Under the pieces are notes generated by a model. The model did no database searches. It saw only the letters and a list, made by a program, of their open reading frames with translations, and was not told the DNA's origin. A DNA stretch of 64,000 bases from Sinomonas sp. R1AF57 (GTDB taxonomy: Bacteria; Actinomycetota; Actinomycetes; Actinomycetales; Micrococcaceae): contig NZ_CP022463.1 in the NCBI RefSeq assembly GCF_002224485.1, positions 3,750,808 to 3,814,807 on the forward strand, written 5' to 3'. Position numbers and translations under genes: made by a program. Shown one piece after another: positions 1 through 9,048 of the stretch. The number at the start of each line of letters is the position of its first letter. Position 1 is the stretch's first letter.

Positions 1-28
1 CGAGGCCCGCGAGGTAGGAGAGGATCAC
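1..28 (-). CDS. Possible 5' end of lysE-type exporter (partial)
   Basis: Only about nine codons lie in the window. Reading leftwards from a GTG at 28 gives V-I-L-S-Y-L-A-G-L, which fits the hydrophobic start of LysE-family amino-acid exporters. The position, divergent from a LysG/ArgP-type regulator at 98, is the usual lysG-lysE arrangement in actinobacteria. The call rests mainly on this context, because the visible sequence is too short to prove the family. Confidence 0.35.
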
Positions 29-97
29 ATCTCGACGGTACGGAGCACGCTTCTGAAGAGCAACTAACGATATCTGCATCCGCATTAGGATCTCTTC

Positions 98-1027
98 ATG
101 GACTTGGAGCAGCTGCGGGCGCTCGCCGCCGTCGTGGACCAGGAGACCTTCGAGGCCGCGGCGGACGAGCTGCGCATCACCCCCTCCGCCGTCAGCCAGC
201 GGATCAAGGCGCTCGAGCGCAGCGTCGACAGCGTCCTCGTGCGCCGGCTCAAGCCCGTCGTCCCCACCCCTGCGGGGGAGCGGCTGCTGCGCTCGGCCCG
301 CCAGCTGCTCCTGCTCGCCGACGAGGCCCTGCTCGCCCTCCGCGCCTCGGGTGCCGAAACGCACGACGCCGCGGGCTGGGGTGGCGCGGGCGGGGGCGCC
401 GGCCGGACCGAACGGCTGAGGGTGCCGATCGTGGCGAACGCGGACTCCATCGCGACGTGGCTGCCGCCGGCGATCCGCGAGGTCGCCCTGGGAGGGCGGA
501 TCGCCGTCGAGCTCCTCCGCGACGACGAGCACGCCACCGCGGAACTGCTCCGTTCCGGGGACGCGGTGGGGGCCGTGACCGCGGACCCTCGTCCCGTGCA
601 GGGGTGCAGCGTACGGCCGCTGGGGACCATGGTCTACCGGGCGAAGGCCTCGGCCGAGTTCGTGGAGCGCTGGTTCCCGGGCGGGGCGACCGCCCAGGCT
701 CTGGCCGCGGCACCCGTCATGCAGTACGACCGGAAGGACTCGCACCAGCTCGCACTGCTGGCCCGGGTGGCGCCGGAGGCGACCCCGCCGCAGCACTTCA
801 TCCCCGACTCGGTGCAGTACGTCGAGGCGGTCGCGGCGGGCCTTGGCTGGGGCATGGTGCCGGACCAGCAGGACCCGGACGGGCTCCTGGTGGAGCTGGA
901 CCCGTCCTGGAGCGAGGACCTCGAGCTGTTCTGGCAGTCGTGGACGCTCGACTCGCCGGGCCTCGAGGAGGTGAGCGCCGCCGTCGTGCGCGCCGCCCGC
1001 GTGCTGCGACCCTCGTTGGAGATCTAG
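98..1027 (+). CDS. lysG: LysR-family regulator, ArgP/LysG type
   Basis: A 309-residue LysR-type regulator. The N-terminal winged helix-turn-helix (about residues 2-60, with TPSAVSQRIKALE) is typical of the ArgP/IciA/LysG branch, and the rest is the LysR effector-binding domain. In Corynebacterium, LysG senses basic amino acids and activates the divergent exporter gene lysE; a possible lysE start lies just left at 28. The ATG at 98 gives the family length. The regulatory role is inferred from family and gene order. Confidence 0.85.
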   Translation: MDLEQLRALAAVVDQETFEAAADELRITPSAVSQRIKALERSVDSVLVRRLKPVVPTPAGERLLRSARQLLLLADEALLALRASGAETHDAAGWGGAGGGAGRTERLRVPIVANADSIATWLPPAIREVALGGRIAVELLRDDEHATAELLRSGDAVGAVTADPRPVQGCSVRPLGTMVYRAKASAEFVERWFPGGATAQALAAAPVMQYDRKDSHQLALLARVAPEATPPQHFIPDSVQYVEAVAAGLGWGMVPDQQDPDGLLVELDPSWSEDLELFWQSWTLDSPGLEEVSAAVVRAARVLRPSLEI

Positions 1028-1096
1028 CGCATTCCGTGTCACCCGCGACCGCCGGAGGGCCGCGCCTCCCGGCGGCCGCGGATGCCCCCAATGACG

Positions 1097-1126
1097 CCAA
1101 TGCGAGGACCCAGCTCCTCGCATTGG
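1097..1126. repeat. Inverted repeat upstream of aldo/keto reductase
   Basis: Perfect 12-bp arms, CCAATGCGAGGA (1097-1108) and TCCTCGCATTGG (1115-1126), with a 6-nt spacer. No T-run follows on the plus strand. The core CCAATGCGA occurs again at 1225-1233, just before the ribosome binding site of the next gene. It could be an operator or a factor-assisted terminator for the regulator gene. Confidence 0.6.
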
Positions 1127-1245
1127 ACATGTAAAAGATATGAGACGGGGACTGGGTGTGGCCAGTGCCCGCGAAGATCCCTCTGCCTCGAGGGCCGTGT
1201 CCGTAGGCTGTGACGCGGAAGCACCCAATGCGAAGGGAACCACCC

Positions 1246-2277
1246 ATGTCCTACACGGCCGCCGAGAACCGCTACGACTCCATGGAGTACCGCTCCACCG
1301 GGCGGAGCGGCCTCAAGCTCCCCGCCCTCTCCCTGGGACTGTGGCAGAACTTCGGCACCGACCGGTCCGAGGAGACGCAGCGGGCCATCCTGCGCCGAGC
1401 GTTCGACCGCGGCGTGACCCACTTCGACCTCGCCAACAACTACGGACCGCCGTACGGCCGCGCCGAGGAGAACATGGGCCGTTACCTGCGGGACGACTTC
1501 GCGCCCTACCGGGACGAGCTGATCATCTCGACCAAGGCCGGCTGGGACATGTGGCCGGGGCCGTACGGCCAGGGCGGCGGGTCCCGGAAGTACGTCCTCG
1601 CGAGCCTGGACCAGTCGCTCAAGCGGCTCGGCCTCGACTACGTGGACATCTTCTACAGCCACCGGTTCGACCCCGAGACGCCCATCGAGGAGACCATGAT
1701 GGCGCTCGACACCGCGGTCCGGTCCGGGCGCGCGCTGTACGCGGGCATCTCTTCGTACTCGGCGTCGAAGACCCGCGAGGCCGCGGAGATCGCGCGTGAC
1801 CTCGGCACTCCGCTGCTCATCCACCAGCCCTCGTACTCGATGCTCAACCGCTGGATCGAGGAGGACCTCCTCGACGAGCTCGCAGCCCAGGGCATGGGCT
1901 GCATTGTGTTCACCGCGCTCGCCCAGGGCCTCCTGACCGACCGCTACCTCGACGGCATCCCCGCCGACTCGCGTGCGGCCCGCGAGGGCTCGTCCATCCT
2001 GCCGGGCCATCTGGACGAGAAGGTCCTGACCCACGTGCGGCGGCTCAACGAGATCGCCGCCGGCCGCGGTCAGGAGCTGGCGCAGCTCGCGCTCCAGTGG
2101 GCTCTGCGGGACGCGCGGGTCACCTCGGCGGTCATCGGCGCCTCCTCGGTCGAGCAGCTCGACACCAACCTCGATGCGCTCGCCGGGCCCCCGCTGACCG
2201 AGGAGGAGCTCGCCGCGATCGACCAGGACGCCGTGGACTCCGGCATCAACCTCTGGGCGAAGCAGACGGCGGACTAG
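1246..2277 (+). CDS. Aldo/keto reductase, YghZ type
   Basis: A 343-residue cytosolic NADPH-dependent aldo/keto reductase. The N-terminus (YRSTGRSGLKLPALSLGLW) matches the subgroup of E. coli YghZ, an L-glyceraldehyde-3-phosphate / methylglyoxal reductase. The (alpha/beta)8 catalytic Asp-Tyr pair is in FDLANNYGPPYG and the Lys in ISTKAGW. The ATG at 1246 was chosen over in-frame starts at 1210 and 1228 because it aligns with the family start and has AGGGA upstream. Its stop codon overlaps the stop of the convergent MMPL gene. The physiological substrate is unknown. Confidence 0.88.
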   Translation: MSYTAAENRYDSMEYRSTGRSGLKLPALSLGLWQNFGTDRSEETQRAILRRAFDRGVTHFDLANNYGPPYGRAEENMGRYLRDDFAPYRDELIISTKAGWDMWPGPYGQGGGSRKYVLASLDQSLKRLGLDYVDIFYSHRFDPETPIEETMMALDTAVRSGRALYAGISSYSASKTREAAEIARDLGTPLLIHQPSYSMLNRWIEEDLLDELAAQGMGCIVFTALAQGLLTDRYLDGIPADSRAAREGSSILPGHLDEKVLTHVRRLNEIAAGRGQELAQLALQWALRDARVTSAVIGASSVEQLDTNLDALAGPPLTEEELAAIDQDAVDSGINLWAKQTAD

Positions 2278-4484
2278 GAGAGCGCCTCCGCCCTCGCGGG
2301 GGTGCGGGCTGTCGGCGGCGGCCCCGACTTCCGCGCGAGGCGCGACGGCCACCAGATCGCGGGGCCCACGTCGTAGGCCAGCGCCGGCACGAGCAGTGAC
2401 CGCACCACCACGGTGTCCAGCAGGACGCCGAATGCGACGATGAAGGCGATCTGCACGAGGAACAGGATCGGGATGACGCCGAGGGCGGCGAACGTTGCCG
2501 CGAGCACCACCCCGGCGGACGTGATGACGCCGCCCGTCAGGGCGAGCCCCCGGAGGATACCCGGCCGCGTCCCGTGCGCGAGCGACTCCTCCCGCACGCG
2601 GGTCATGAGGAAGATGTTGTAGTCCACGCCCAGGGCCACGAGGAAGACGAACCCGAACAGCGGAACCGCCGCGTCCGCCCCGGGGAAGCCGAAGAGGTGG
2701 TTGAACACGAGCGCGGACACCCCGAGGGCCGCCGCGTACGAGAGCACGACCGATCCGATGAGGATCAGCGGTGCCACGAGGGAGCGCAGGAGCAGGATCA
2801 GCACCACCAGGATGACGCCCAGCACCAGCGGGATGATCTTGCGCAGGTCCGTCTGGGCGGTCTGGTTCGTGTCCAGTGCGATGGCTGTGACGCCTCCGAC
2901 CAGCGCTTCCGGGTCCGCGGCGTCGAGTGAGTACCGCAGCTGGGTCACCACCTGCTCGGCCTCGGCCGAATCGGGCTGGTAGGCAAGGACGGCGTTGATG
3001 AGCACGCGCCCCTCGCGCACGACGGCGCCCGGCGCCTGGGCGGTCGGGGCACCCGAACCGCTGTACACGGCTGCGGAGCTGATCCCCTGCGTGGACTGCA
3101 CCTGCTTGAGCACGGCCTCGGCCCGGTCCTGCCGCGCGACCACGACGACCGGGCTCCCGGAACCGGCGTCGAAGTGCCGGGCCAGGACCTTCTGGCCCTC
3201 GACCGAGTCGGTCGCCGTCAGCACAACCTGGGTCTGCTCGACGCCGTTGGCCTTGAGCTGCGGCAGGCCCGCCACGCCTGCCGCCAGGACGACGAGCGCC
3301 ACGACCCACGTCACCCGGGGCCGCCGCGCGATGAGGGAGCCGATCCGCCGCCACAGCCCGCGGACCCCCTCGAGCCCGGGCACTGAATCGGCGCTGTCCG
3401 CCGCCCATGCGCTCGGTCCGGTGTGCCGCGCGGGTGCGTGACCGGCGTCGTACTTCGGACGCAGCGGCCAGAACGCCGACCGGCCGAACAGGACGAGCAG
3501 TGCCGGGAGGAAGGTGAGTGCCGAGAGCAGGGAGAAGCCGATGCCGACGGCGGCGATCGGCCCGAGGCTGCGGTTCGAGTTGAGGTCGGAGAACAGCAGG
3601 CACAGCAGCGCCAGGATCACGGTGGCACCGGAGGCGAGGATGGGCTCGAACGCGGCGCGCCACGCCCTGACGATCGCGGACCACCGCGACTCGACCTCGT
3701 GCAGGGCCTCGCGGTAGCGGGCGACGAGCAGGAGGGCGTAGTCGGTCGCGGCACCGATCACGAGGATCGAGAGGATGCCCTGGCTCTGTCCGCTCAGGCT
3801 GATCCAGCCCGCCTTTGCGAGCCAGTAGATGGCCAGGACCGAGGCGCAGAGCGCCGCGACTGCGGCGAACAGGACCAGGAAGGGCAGCACCGCAGACCGG
3901 TACACGAGGAGCAGGATCAGGAAGACCGCCCCGACTGCGACGAGGAGCAGGATCCCGTCGACTCCTCCGAACGCGGCGACGAGGTCTGCGGTGAGCGCGG
4001 CCGGCCCGGTCACCCACGAGCGCATCCCCTCTGGCACCCCACTGGCCTTGTCGCGGAGTCCCGTGATCACGGCGCGCAGCTGGTCGGTGTCGGCGATCGG
4101 GACGACGAACTGCGCCGCCCGACCGTCCTGGGAGGGGATGGGGCCGACCACGCTGGACGGCGCGCCGGCCGGGGCTGGGGCGACGCCCTCCACGGACGCG
4201 AGCTCGGCCGCGAGGGGGGCGAGAGCGGCGAGATCGGTCCGGGAGAGCGCGCCGTCCTTCTCCACGACGACGAGGGCGGGGATCGCGTTGGACTCCGTGA
4301 ACTTCTGCTGCCACGCCCTCACCTCCGTGGACTCTGCGCTGGCGGGGAGGAAGGTCGCCTGGTCGTTGCTCGAGACGGAGGAGAGCTTGCCGAAGGTCGG
4401 TCCGCCCAGACCGCTGAGCGCGAACCACACGGCGACCAGCCCGACGGGGATCAGCCAGCGGATCCAGCGCTGTCGAGCCTTCAT
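2274..4484 (-). CDS. MMPL-family (RND) membrane transporter
   Basis: A 736-residue RND/MMPL permease with two similar halves. Each half has an N-terminal membrane helix, an extracytoplasmic loop and a block of about five helices (for example GVDGILLLVAVGAVFLILLL and IPLVLGVILVVLILLL). The start follows an ATGA overlap with the upstream SDR gene (4481-4484), so translation is probably coupled. Corynebacterium glutamicum carries an MmpL-like gene inside its carotenoid operon; here the transporter sits in the operon divergent from the carotenoid genes. Export or membrane placement of a carotenoid or lipid is an inference. Confidence 0.87.
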   Translation of the reverse strand: MKARQRWIRWLIPVGLVAVWFALSGLGGPTFGKLSSVSSNDQATFLPASAESTEVRAWQQKFTESNAIPALVVVEKDGALSRTDLAALAPLAAELASVEGVAPAPAGAPSSVVGPIPSQDGRAAQFVVPIADTDQLRAVITGLRDKASGVPEGMRSWVTGPAALTADLVAAFGGVDGILLLVAVGAVFLILLLVYRSAVLPFLVLFAAVAALCASVLAIYWLAKAGWISLSGQSQGILSILVIGAATDYALLLVARYREALHEVESRWSAIVRAWRAAFEPILASGATVILALLCLLFSDLNSNRSLGPIAAVGIGFSLLSALTFLPALLVLFGRSAFWPLRPKYDAGHAPARHTGPSAWAADSADSVPGLEGVRGLWRRIGSLIARRPRVTWVVALVVLAAGVAGLPQLKANGVEQTQVVLTATDSVEGQKVLARHFDAGSGSPVVVVARQDRAEAVLKQVQSTQGISSAAVYSGSGAPTAQAPGAVVREGRVLINAVLAYQPDSAEAEQVVTQLRYSLDAADPEALVGGVTAIALDTNQTAQTDLRKIIPLVLGVILVVLILLLRSLVAPLILIGSVVLSYAAALGVSALVFNHLFGFPGADAAVPLFGFVFLVALGVDYNIFLMTRVREESLAHGTRPGILRGLALTGGVITSAGVVLAATFAALGVIPILFLVQIAFIVAFGVLLDTVVVRSLLVPALAYDVGPAIWWPSRLARKSGPPPTARTPARAEALS

Positions 4485-5992
4485 GAGTTCGTCTCCTTCA
4501 GTGGTGTGCGGTCTGCGGGGCGTGCGGCCGACGAGGCCTCGGCCGCGGCGGCGATCCTGGAGGCCATTCCGCGGAAGATGACTCCGTGAAATGGGAGGAC
4601 GGCGAGCCAGTACAGGCGCCCCGCCAGGCCGTGTGGGACGAAGACGGCGCGCTGGGAGTAGGAGCTCCCCTCGCCGCGGGGCTCGACCGTCATCTCGAGC
4701 CAGGCCCTGCCCGGCACCCGCATCTCTGCTCGCAGCCGCAGGAGCCTGCCGGGCTCGAGGGCCTCGACCCGCCACCAGTCGAGCGCCTCTCCCAGCTGGA
4801 GGCGGTGCGGGTTGCGCCGGCCCCTCCGGAGCCCCACCCCGCCGACGAGCTTGTCGATCCATCCGCGGACCGCCCAGGCGAGCGGGAACGAGTACCACCC
4901 GTTCTCGCCGCCGATCCCCTCGACCACGTCCCACAGCCGCTCGGCCGGCGCCGAGCTGGTCTCGGTGCGGAGGTCGGTGTAGACGGTGCCGCCGGACCAG
5001 TCCGGGTCGCTGGGCAGAGGGTCGCTCGGCGCGTCCAGCGCGGACGACCCTGCCCAGGTGGTCTCAACCTCGCCCTGGGCGATCTTGCCGAGGGCCAGCT
5101 CGACGGCACGCTGGTAGCCCGTCAGGCCCCCCGCGGGGCGCGGGATGTAGGCGTCGATGCTGTGCTCGCGCACGACGCAGTCGTTCTGCAGGGATTCGAC
5201 GAGCGGTATCGCGAGCATGCGCGGAATCGGGGTCACGAGGTTCACCCACTGCGCTGCGAGCCACGGCGTCAGGACCGGAAGGGCCAGGATGAGTGGCTCC
5301 CGCAGACCCGCCGCGCGGGCGTACCCGCGCATCATGTCCGCATAGGTGAGAACGTCCGGGCCCCCGATGTCGAAGTCCTGGTTGACGTGGCCGGGCAGGT
5401 CGGCGGCGGCCTCGAGGTAGTGCAGGGCATCGCGGACGGCGATCGGCTGGACGCGGTTGAGCACCCAGCGGGGCGCTGGCATGACGGGCAGGACGTCCGT
5501 GAGGTGACGGACCATCTCGAAGCTGGCCGAGCCCGAGCCGATCACCAGCCCGGCCTGGAGGACGGCCGTCGGCACCCCGGACTGCTTGAGGATGCGCCCC
5601 ACCTCGGTGCGCGAGGCGAGGTGACGGCTGAGTCTGGTGCCCGGGTTGAGCCCGCTCAGGTACACGATCCGGGACACGCCGGCGGCAAGCGCTGCGGCGG
5701 AGAGGGTGCGCGCACACGCTCGCTCGCGGGCGGGGAAGTCCTCTCCGGCGTGCGCCCCCATGGAGTGGACGAGGTAGTAGACGACGTCGGCGCCCTCGCA
5801 CAGTTCTGCCGCTGCGCGGGCGTCGTCGAGGCTGCCGGTGACCACCTCGACGTCGTGCCCCCACGGCACGTCGCGCAGCTTCGACGCGTCGCGCGTCAGC
5901 ACCCGCACGCGGTGCCCTGCGTCGAGGAGCCGCGGGACGAGCCGGCCTCCGATGTACCCCGTTGCGCCGGTGACGGCGACTGTCCGGCTCAT
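4481..5992 (-). CDS. SDR-family oxidoreductase with DUF2867 domain
   Basis: A 503-residue two-domain protein. An N-terminal atypical short-chain dehydrogenase fold carries the nucleotide-binding motif GATGYIGGRL near residue 8. A C-terminal DUF2867 (START-like) region follows from about residue 330, including RGWIDKLVGGVGLRRGRR. The ATG overlaps the stop of the TspO-like gene by 4 nt, and its own stop overlaps the MMPL start. These fused proteins are common in actinobacteria without a proven substrate. Its place in the operon facing the crt genes suggests a role in membrane or pigment metabolism. Confidence 0.82.
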   Translation of the reverse strand: MSRTVAVTGATGYIGGRLVPRLLDAGHRVRVLTRDASKLRDVPWGHDVEVVTGSLDDARAAAELCEGADVVYYLVHSMGAHAGEDFPARERACARTLSAAALAAGVSRIVYLSGLNPGTRLSRHLASRTEVGRILKQSGVPTAVLQAGLVIGSGSASFEMVRHLTDVLPVMPAPRWVLNRVQPIAVRDALHYLEAAADLPGHVNQDFDIGGPDVLTYADMMRGYARAAGLREPLILALPVLTPWLAAQWVNLVTPIPRMLAIPLVESLQNDCVVREHSIDAYIPRPAGGLTGYQRAVELALGKIAQGEVETTWAGSSALDAPSDPLPSDPDWSGGTVYTDLRTETSSAPAERLWDVVEGIGGENGWYSFPLAWAVRGWIDKLVGGVGLRRGRRNPHRLQLGEALDWWRVEALEPGRLLRLRAEMRVPGRAWLEMTVEPRGEGSSYSQRAVFVPHGLAGRLYWLAVLPFHGVIFRGMASRIAAAAEASSAARPADRTPLKETNS

Positions 5993-6852
5993 GCGTGCGC
6001 CTCCCGCGGCGCCCGCGTGCGAAGACCCCGGGAGGGAGCGAAGCGCGCGAGTACCCCTGCGGCGAGCACGACGGCGGCCGCGGCCCCCGCCGCGATCCCC
6101 ACCGCGGGCATGGCGAGCGGACCGGTCAGGCGTGCTGCCGCGATCCATGCAAGGCCCCAGGCGATCGCGACCAGGGGCGCCCAGCTGCCCCGGAGCGCGA
6201 GGCCCACCCCGACTGCGGCAGCGACCGCGAGCACGACGGCGGCAGCGACTTCGGCGGGGATGCCGCCGGGAAGCGAAGGCGCGGGATCGCCGGGCCGGAT
6301 GCCGAGGGCCCACCCCAGCAGGGACGCGGTGTTGGCCACCGTTGCGACGCAGATCCACCCCAGGTACAGGCCGAAGGTGCCGTCCGAGGCGATGGCCTCG
6401 GCCCGGGATCCGGGCGGGACGGACCACTGCAGGACGGCGATGCGCACGAGGACGGCGAGCAGCGCGAGCATGACCACGAGCGTCGCGGGGAGCGACCCGA
6501 GCTGTGACGCCCACAGCCAGGCCGCGTTGAGCAGCATCGACGCCGCAGCCCACGGCCGGATGGCGCGCTGTCGCGGGCTCCGGCGCCCAGCCGGGAGGAG
6601 CTGCCACACGGCGTAGGCGAGGAGGCCGAGGTAGACCACGCTCCAGATGGAGAACGCGGTGGTGGCCGGCGCGACCGGGGTGGCCGTGCTGGAGAGGTAT
6701 CCGCCGGCCGCGTCCTGCACCGGGACGCCGCCGAAGGCGCCGCTCCCCAGTGAGGCCAGCGCGAGCGCGGCCACGGCCGAGGCGGCGGTCAGCGATGCGG
6801 CCGTCCAGGACGCCGTCCGCTCCGAGTTGTTCTCAAGGTCTGTGCGCTTCAT
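5989..6852 (-). CDS. TspO/MBR-like tryptophan-rich membrane protein
   Basis: A 287-residue, multi-helix, Trp-containing membrane protein (FSIWSVVYLGLLAYAVWQLL, LNAAWLWASQLG) resembling the tryptophan-rich sensory protein group annotated in Micrococcaceae. Classical TspO proteins are about 160 residues and bind porphyrins; this one is longer, so ligand binding cannot be assumed. It is the first gene of the minus-strand operon. Its likely promoter, TTGATC-N17-TATGAT, lies at 6925-6953. Confidence 0.6.
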   Translation of the reverse strand: MKRTDLENNSERTASWTAASLTAASAVAALALASLGSGAFGGVPVQDAAGGYLSSTATPVAPATTAFSIWSVVYLGLLAYAVWQLLPAGRRSPRQRAIRPWAAASMLLNAAWLWASQLGSLPATLVVMLALLAVLVRIAVLQWSVPPGSRAEAIASDGTFGLYLGWICVATVANTASLLGWALGIRPGDPAPSLPGGIPAEVAAAVVLAVAAAVGVGLALRGSWAPLVAIAWGLAWIAAARLTGPLAMPAVGIAAGAAAAVVLAAGVLARFAPSRGLRTRAPREAHA

Positions 6853-6900
6853 CGCTACCCTCTTAGGCTCTCGCTCAGGCTCTGGGTTTGCTATGGGGCC

Positions 6901-6959
6901 TTTACACCGACAAGATTCTCGTCGATCATATTTCTCGAAAACCGAGAGATCAAGAGAAT
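6901..6959. promoter_or_regulatory. Divergent crt / tspO promoter with nested operators
   Basis: On the minus strand a good housekeeping promoter is visible: -35 TTGATC (6953-6948), a 17-nt spacer and -10 TATGAT (6930-6925). Inverted repeat TCTCG-AAAAC-CGAGA (6933-6947) fills the spacer. An outer pair, ATTCTC (6915-6920) and GAGAAT (6954-6959), brackets it. On the plus strand TTTACA (6901-6906) could be a -35 for crtE. A repressor here would silence both directions. The MarR gene closing the crt operon is the obvious candidate. Confidence 0.6.
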
Positions 6960-6986
6960 GGGTCGCTGACCCCTTGGGAGGGCCTC

Positions 6987-8090
6987 ATGAGAACCGCCAC
7001 GAAGACCGATCCCATCCCCGAGCCCTCTCGGGCACGCCCGGACCAGGCGATCGCCTGGGAGGACGTCGGGCCAGCGGTGGACCGGGTGCTCGCCGACTGG
7101 GTGAACTCCTCGCGCTCCACCGCAGCCACTCCGAGCCTCGCTGTGCTGTGGGAGAGGATCGGGGAGGGACTGGAGGGCGGCAAGCGGCTGCGGCCCCTGC
7201 TCGCGTTCCACTCGTATGCGGCATTCGGCGGCAGGGACCCGGAGGGCATCGCGACGCTCGGAGCGTCGCTCGAGCTCCTGCACGGCGCGCTCCTGGTCCA
7301 CGACGACGTGATCGACCGCGACTTCGTGCGCCGGGGACGCCCGAACATCGCCGGCCTCTACCGGCTCGACGCCGCGGCCCGGGGCCTGCCCGAGCCGGAG
7401 GCACGCCACCTCGGCTCGTCGGTGGCGGTCATCGCCGGTGACCTGCTGCTGGCCGGTGCCTTCCGCCTCGCGGACCACGCCTCGGAGGAGCCGGAGGTGC
7501 GGGCCCGGATCACGGACGTCATGCATGCGGCCGTCTCGGACGCCGCGGCGGGGGAGCTCGACGACGTCCTCATGGCCCACAGCTCGGGCCACACGATCGA
7601 CGACGTGCTCGAGATGGAACAGCTCAAGACGGCCGCCTACTCCTTCGCGGCCCCCCTCCGGCTCGGGGCAATCCTTGCCGGCGCGCCGACAGAGCGGGCC
7701 GAGGACGTGGCCCGCGTGGGCATGCTCGTGGGGACCGCCTACCAGGTGATCGACGACGTCCTGGGCACCTTCGGGGACGAGCAGCAGACCGGCAAGCCGG
7801 TCACCTCGGACCTCAGGGAGGGAAAGCTCACGGTCCTCACCGCCTACGCGAGGAGGCACCCGGACGTTGCCCGCCACCTCGCACCCGGGGCAGCCGCCCT
7901 CGGCGACCCGGCCGGCGTCGACCGCGTCCGCGCCGCCCTTCAGGGGGCAGGTGCCGACACGTACGCGCTCACCCTCGCCCACTCGATGGTCACCGACGCC
8001 CTCGACGAGGCACGCCGGTGCGACCTCCCCTCGGCCCTGCGCTCCGAGCTGACCCGCATCTGCAACCACGTCCTCCACCGGGAGCGCTGA
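6987..8090 (+). CDS. crtE: Geranylgeranyl diphosphate synthase
   Basis: A 367-residue trans-isoprenyl diphosphate synthase that makes the C20 precursor of carotenoids. The first Asp-rich motif is HDDVIDRD and the second is DDVLGTFGDEQ, followed by TGKP. The ATG at 6987 has GGGAGG just upstream; longer in-frame starts would run into the promoter. It is the first gene of the carotenoid operon, and its stop is one base from the crtB start. Confidence 0.93.
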   Translation: MRTATKTDPIPEPSRARPDQAIAWEDVGPAVDRVLADWVNSSRSTAATPSLAVLWERIGEGLEGGKRLRPLLAFHSYAAFGGRDPEGIATLGASLELLHGALLVHDDVIDRDFVRRGRPNIAGLYRLDAAARGLPEPEARHLGSSVAVIAGDLLLAGAFRLADHASEEPEVRARITDVMHAAVSDAAAGELDDVLMAHSSGHTIDDVLEMEQLKTAAYSFAAPLRLGAILAGAPTERAEDVARVGMLVGTAYQVIDDVLGTFGDEQQTGKPVTSDLREGKLTVLTAYARRHPDVARHLAPGAAALGDPAGVDRVRAALQGAGADTYALTLAHSMVTDALDEARRCDLPSALRSELTRICNHVLHRER

Positions 8091-8091
8091 G

Positions 8092-9048
8092 ATGGCCGCC
8101 CCCAGGCCCCGCGAGACGGACGAGAGCACGCAGCTGTCCCCTCTGGCCAGGTACACCGCCGCCGCCACGGCCGGTGCCGCGGTGGTGATCCGCCACTACT
8201 CGACGTCCTTCGGCCTCGCATGCCGGCTGCTCGGGCCGGGCAAGCGCGAGGAGATCGAGAACGTCTACGCGCTCGTGCGGATCGCCGACGAGGCCGTGGA
8301 CGGCGCGGCAGCAGAGGCAGGCCTGTCCACCGAGGCCATCCTCGACCAGCTCGACCGGCTCCAGGAGGAGGTCTCACGCGCGATCGTCCTGGGATACAGC
8401 ACCAACCCCGTGGTCCACGCCTTCGCCGGAACCGCGCGGCGGGCAGGGATCGGGGCGGAGCTGATCGAGCCGTTCTTCGCCTCAATGCGCCGCGACTGCG
8501 ACCCGCACGGCCACTCGGACGCCTCCCTGGGAGCCTACATCTACGGCTCCGCGGAGGTCGTGGGGCTCATGTGCCTGCGGGTGTTCCTCGCCGGGCTCAG
8601 TGTCCTCCCCGCCGAGCGGGCCCGCCTCGAGCACTCCGCCCGTCGCCTCGGTGCGGCTTTCCAGAAGGTCAACTTCCTGCGCGACCTCGGCCAGGACGGG
8701 CAGGAGCTGGGCCGCAGCTACTTCCCCGGCGTGGACCCCCTGAACCTGACCGAGGAGCAGAAGGCAGCCCTGCTGCTGGACCTCCGCGCGGACCTGGACG
8801 CGGCCCTCGAGGGGTTGCGCAGGCTCCCGGGAACGGCGCGCCGTGCCGTCGCCCTCGCCCACTCCCTCTTCTCGGAGCTCGCCGACCGGATCGCCGCCTG
8901 CCCCGCGGAGGTCCTCGTCAGGACCCGCATCCGGGTCCCGACCCACGTGAAGCTGCGGCTCGCGGCCGCCGCGATGGCGGGCACCGGGCCGGCGTTCGCG
9001 CGCGACGGCGCCCGATCGCCCTCGCAGGGCGAGGGGAGGGCGGCGTGA
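8092..9048 (+). CDS. crtB: Phytoene synthase
   Basis: A 318-residue squalene/phytoene synthase that condenses two GGPP into 15-cis-phytoene. Typical features are HYSTSFGLACRLL, the first Asp-rich site RIADEAVDG, and the second site FLRDLGQDGQELGRSYFP, which bind the diphosphate through magnesium. It follows crtE with a 1-nt gap and overlaps the GTG start of crtI by 4 nt. Confidence 0.93.
   Translation: MAAPRPRETDESTQLSPLARYTAAATAGAAVVIRHYSTSFGLACRLLGPGKREEIENVYALVRIADEAVDGAAAEAGLSTEAILDQLDRLQEEVSRAIVLGYSTNPVVHAFAGTARRAGIGAELIEPFFASMRRDCDPHGHSDASLGAYIYGSAEVVGLMCLRVFLAGLSVLPAERARLEHSARRLGAAFQKVNFLRDLGQDGQELGRSYFPGVDPLNLTEEQKAALLLDLRADLDAALEGLRRLPGTARRAVALAHSLFSELADRIAACPAEVLVRTRIRVPTHVKLRLAAAAMAGTGPAFARDGARSPSQGEGRAA

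Noticed and set aside
1039-4428. A 1129-codon minus-strand frame crossing the aldo/keto reductase and the MMPL gene
   Set aside because: It runs out of frame through two well-supported genes and shows only Arg-rich shadow composition.
4586-6616. A 676-codon plus-strand open frame opposite the SDR and TspO-like genes
   Set aside because: It is the shadow of two clear minus-strand genes in very GC-rich DNA; its translation is low-complexity Arg/Gly/Ala sequence without domains.
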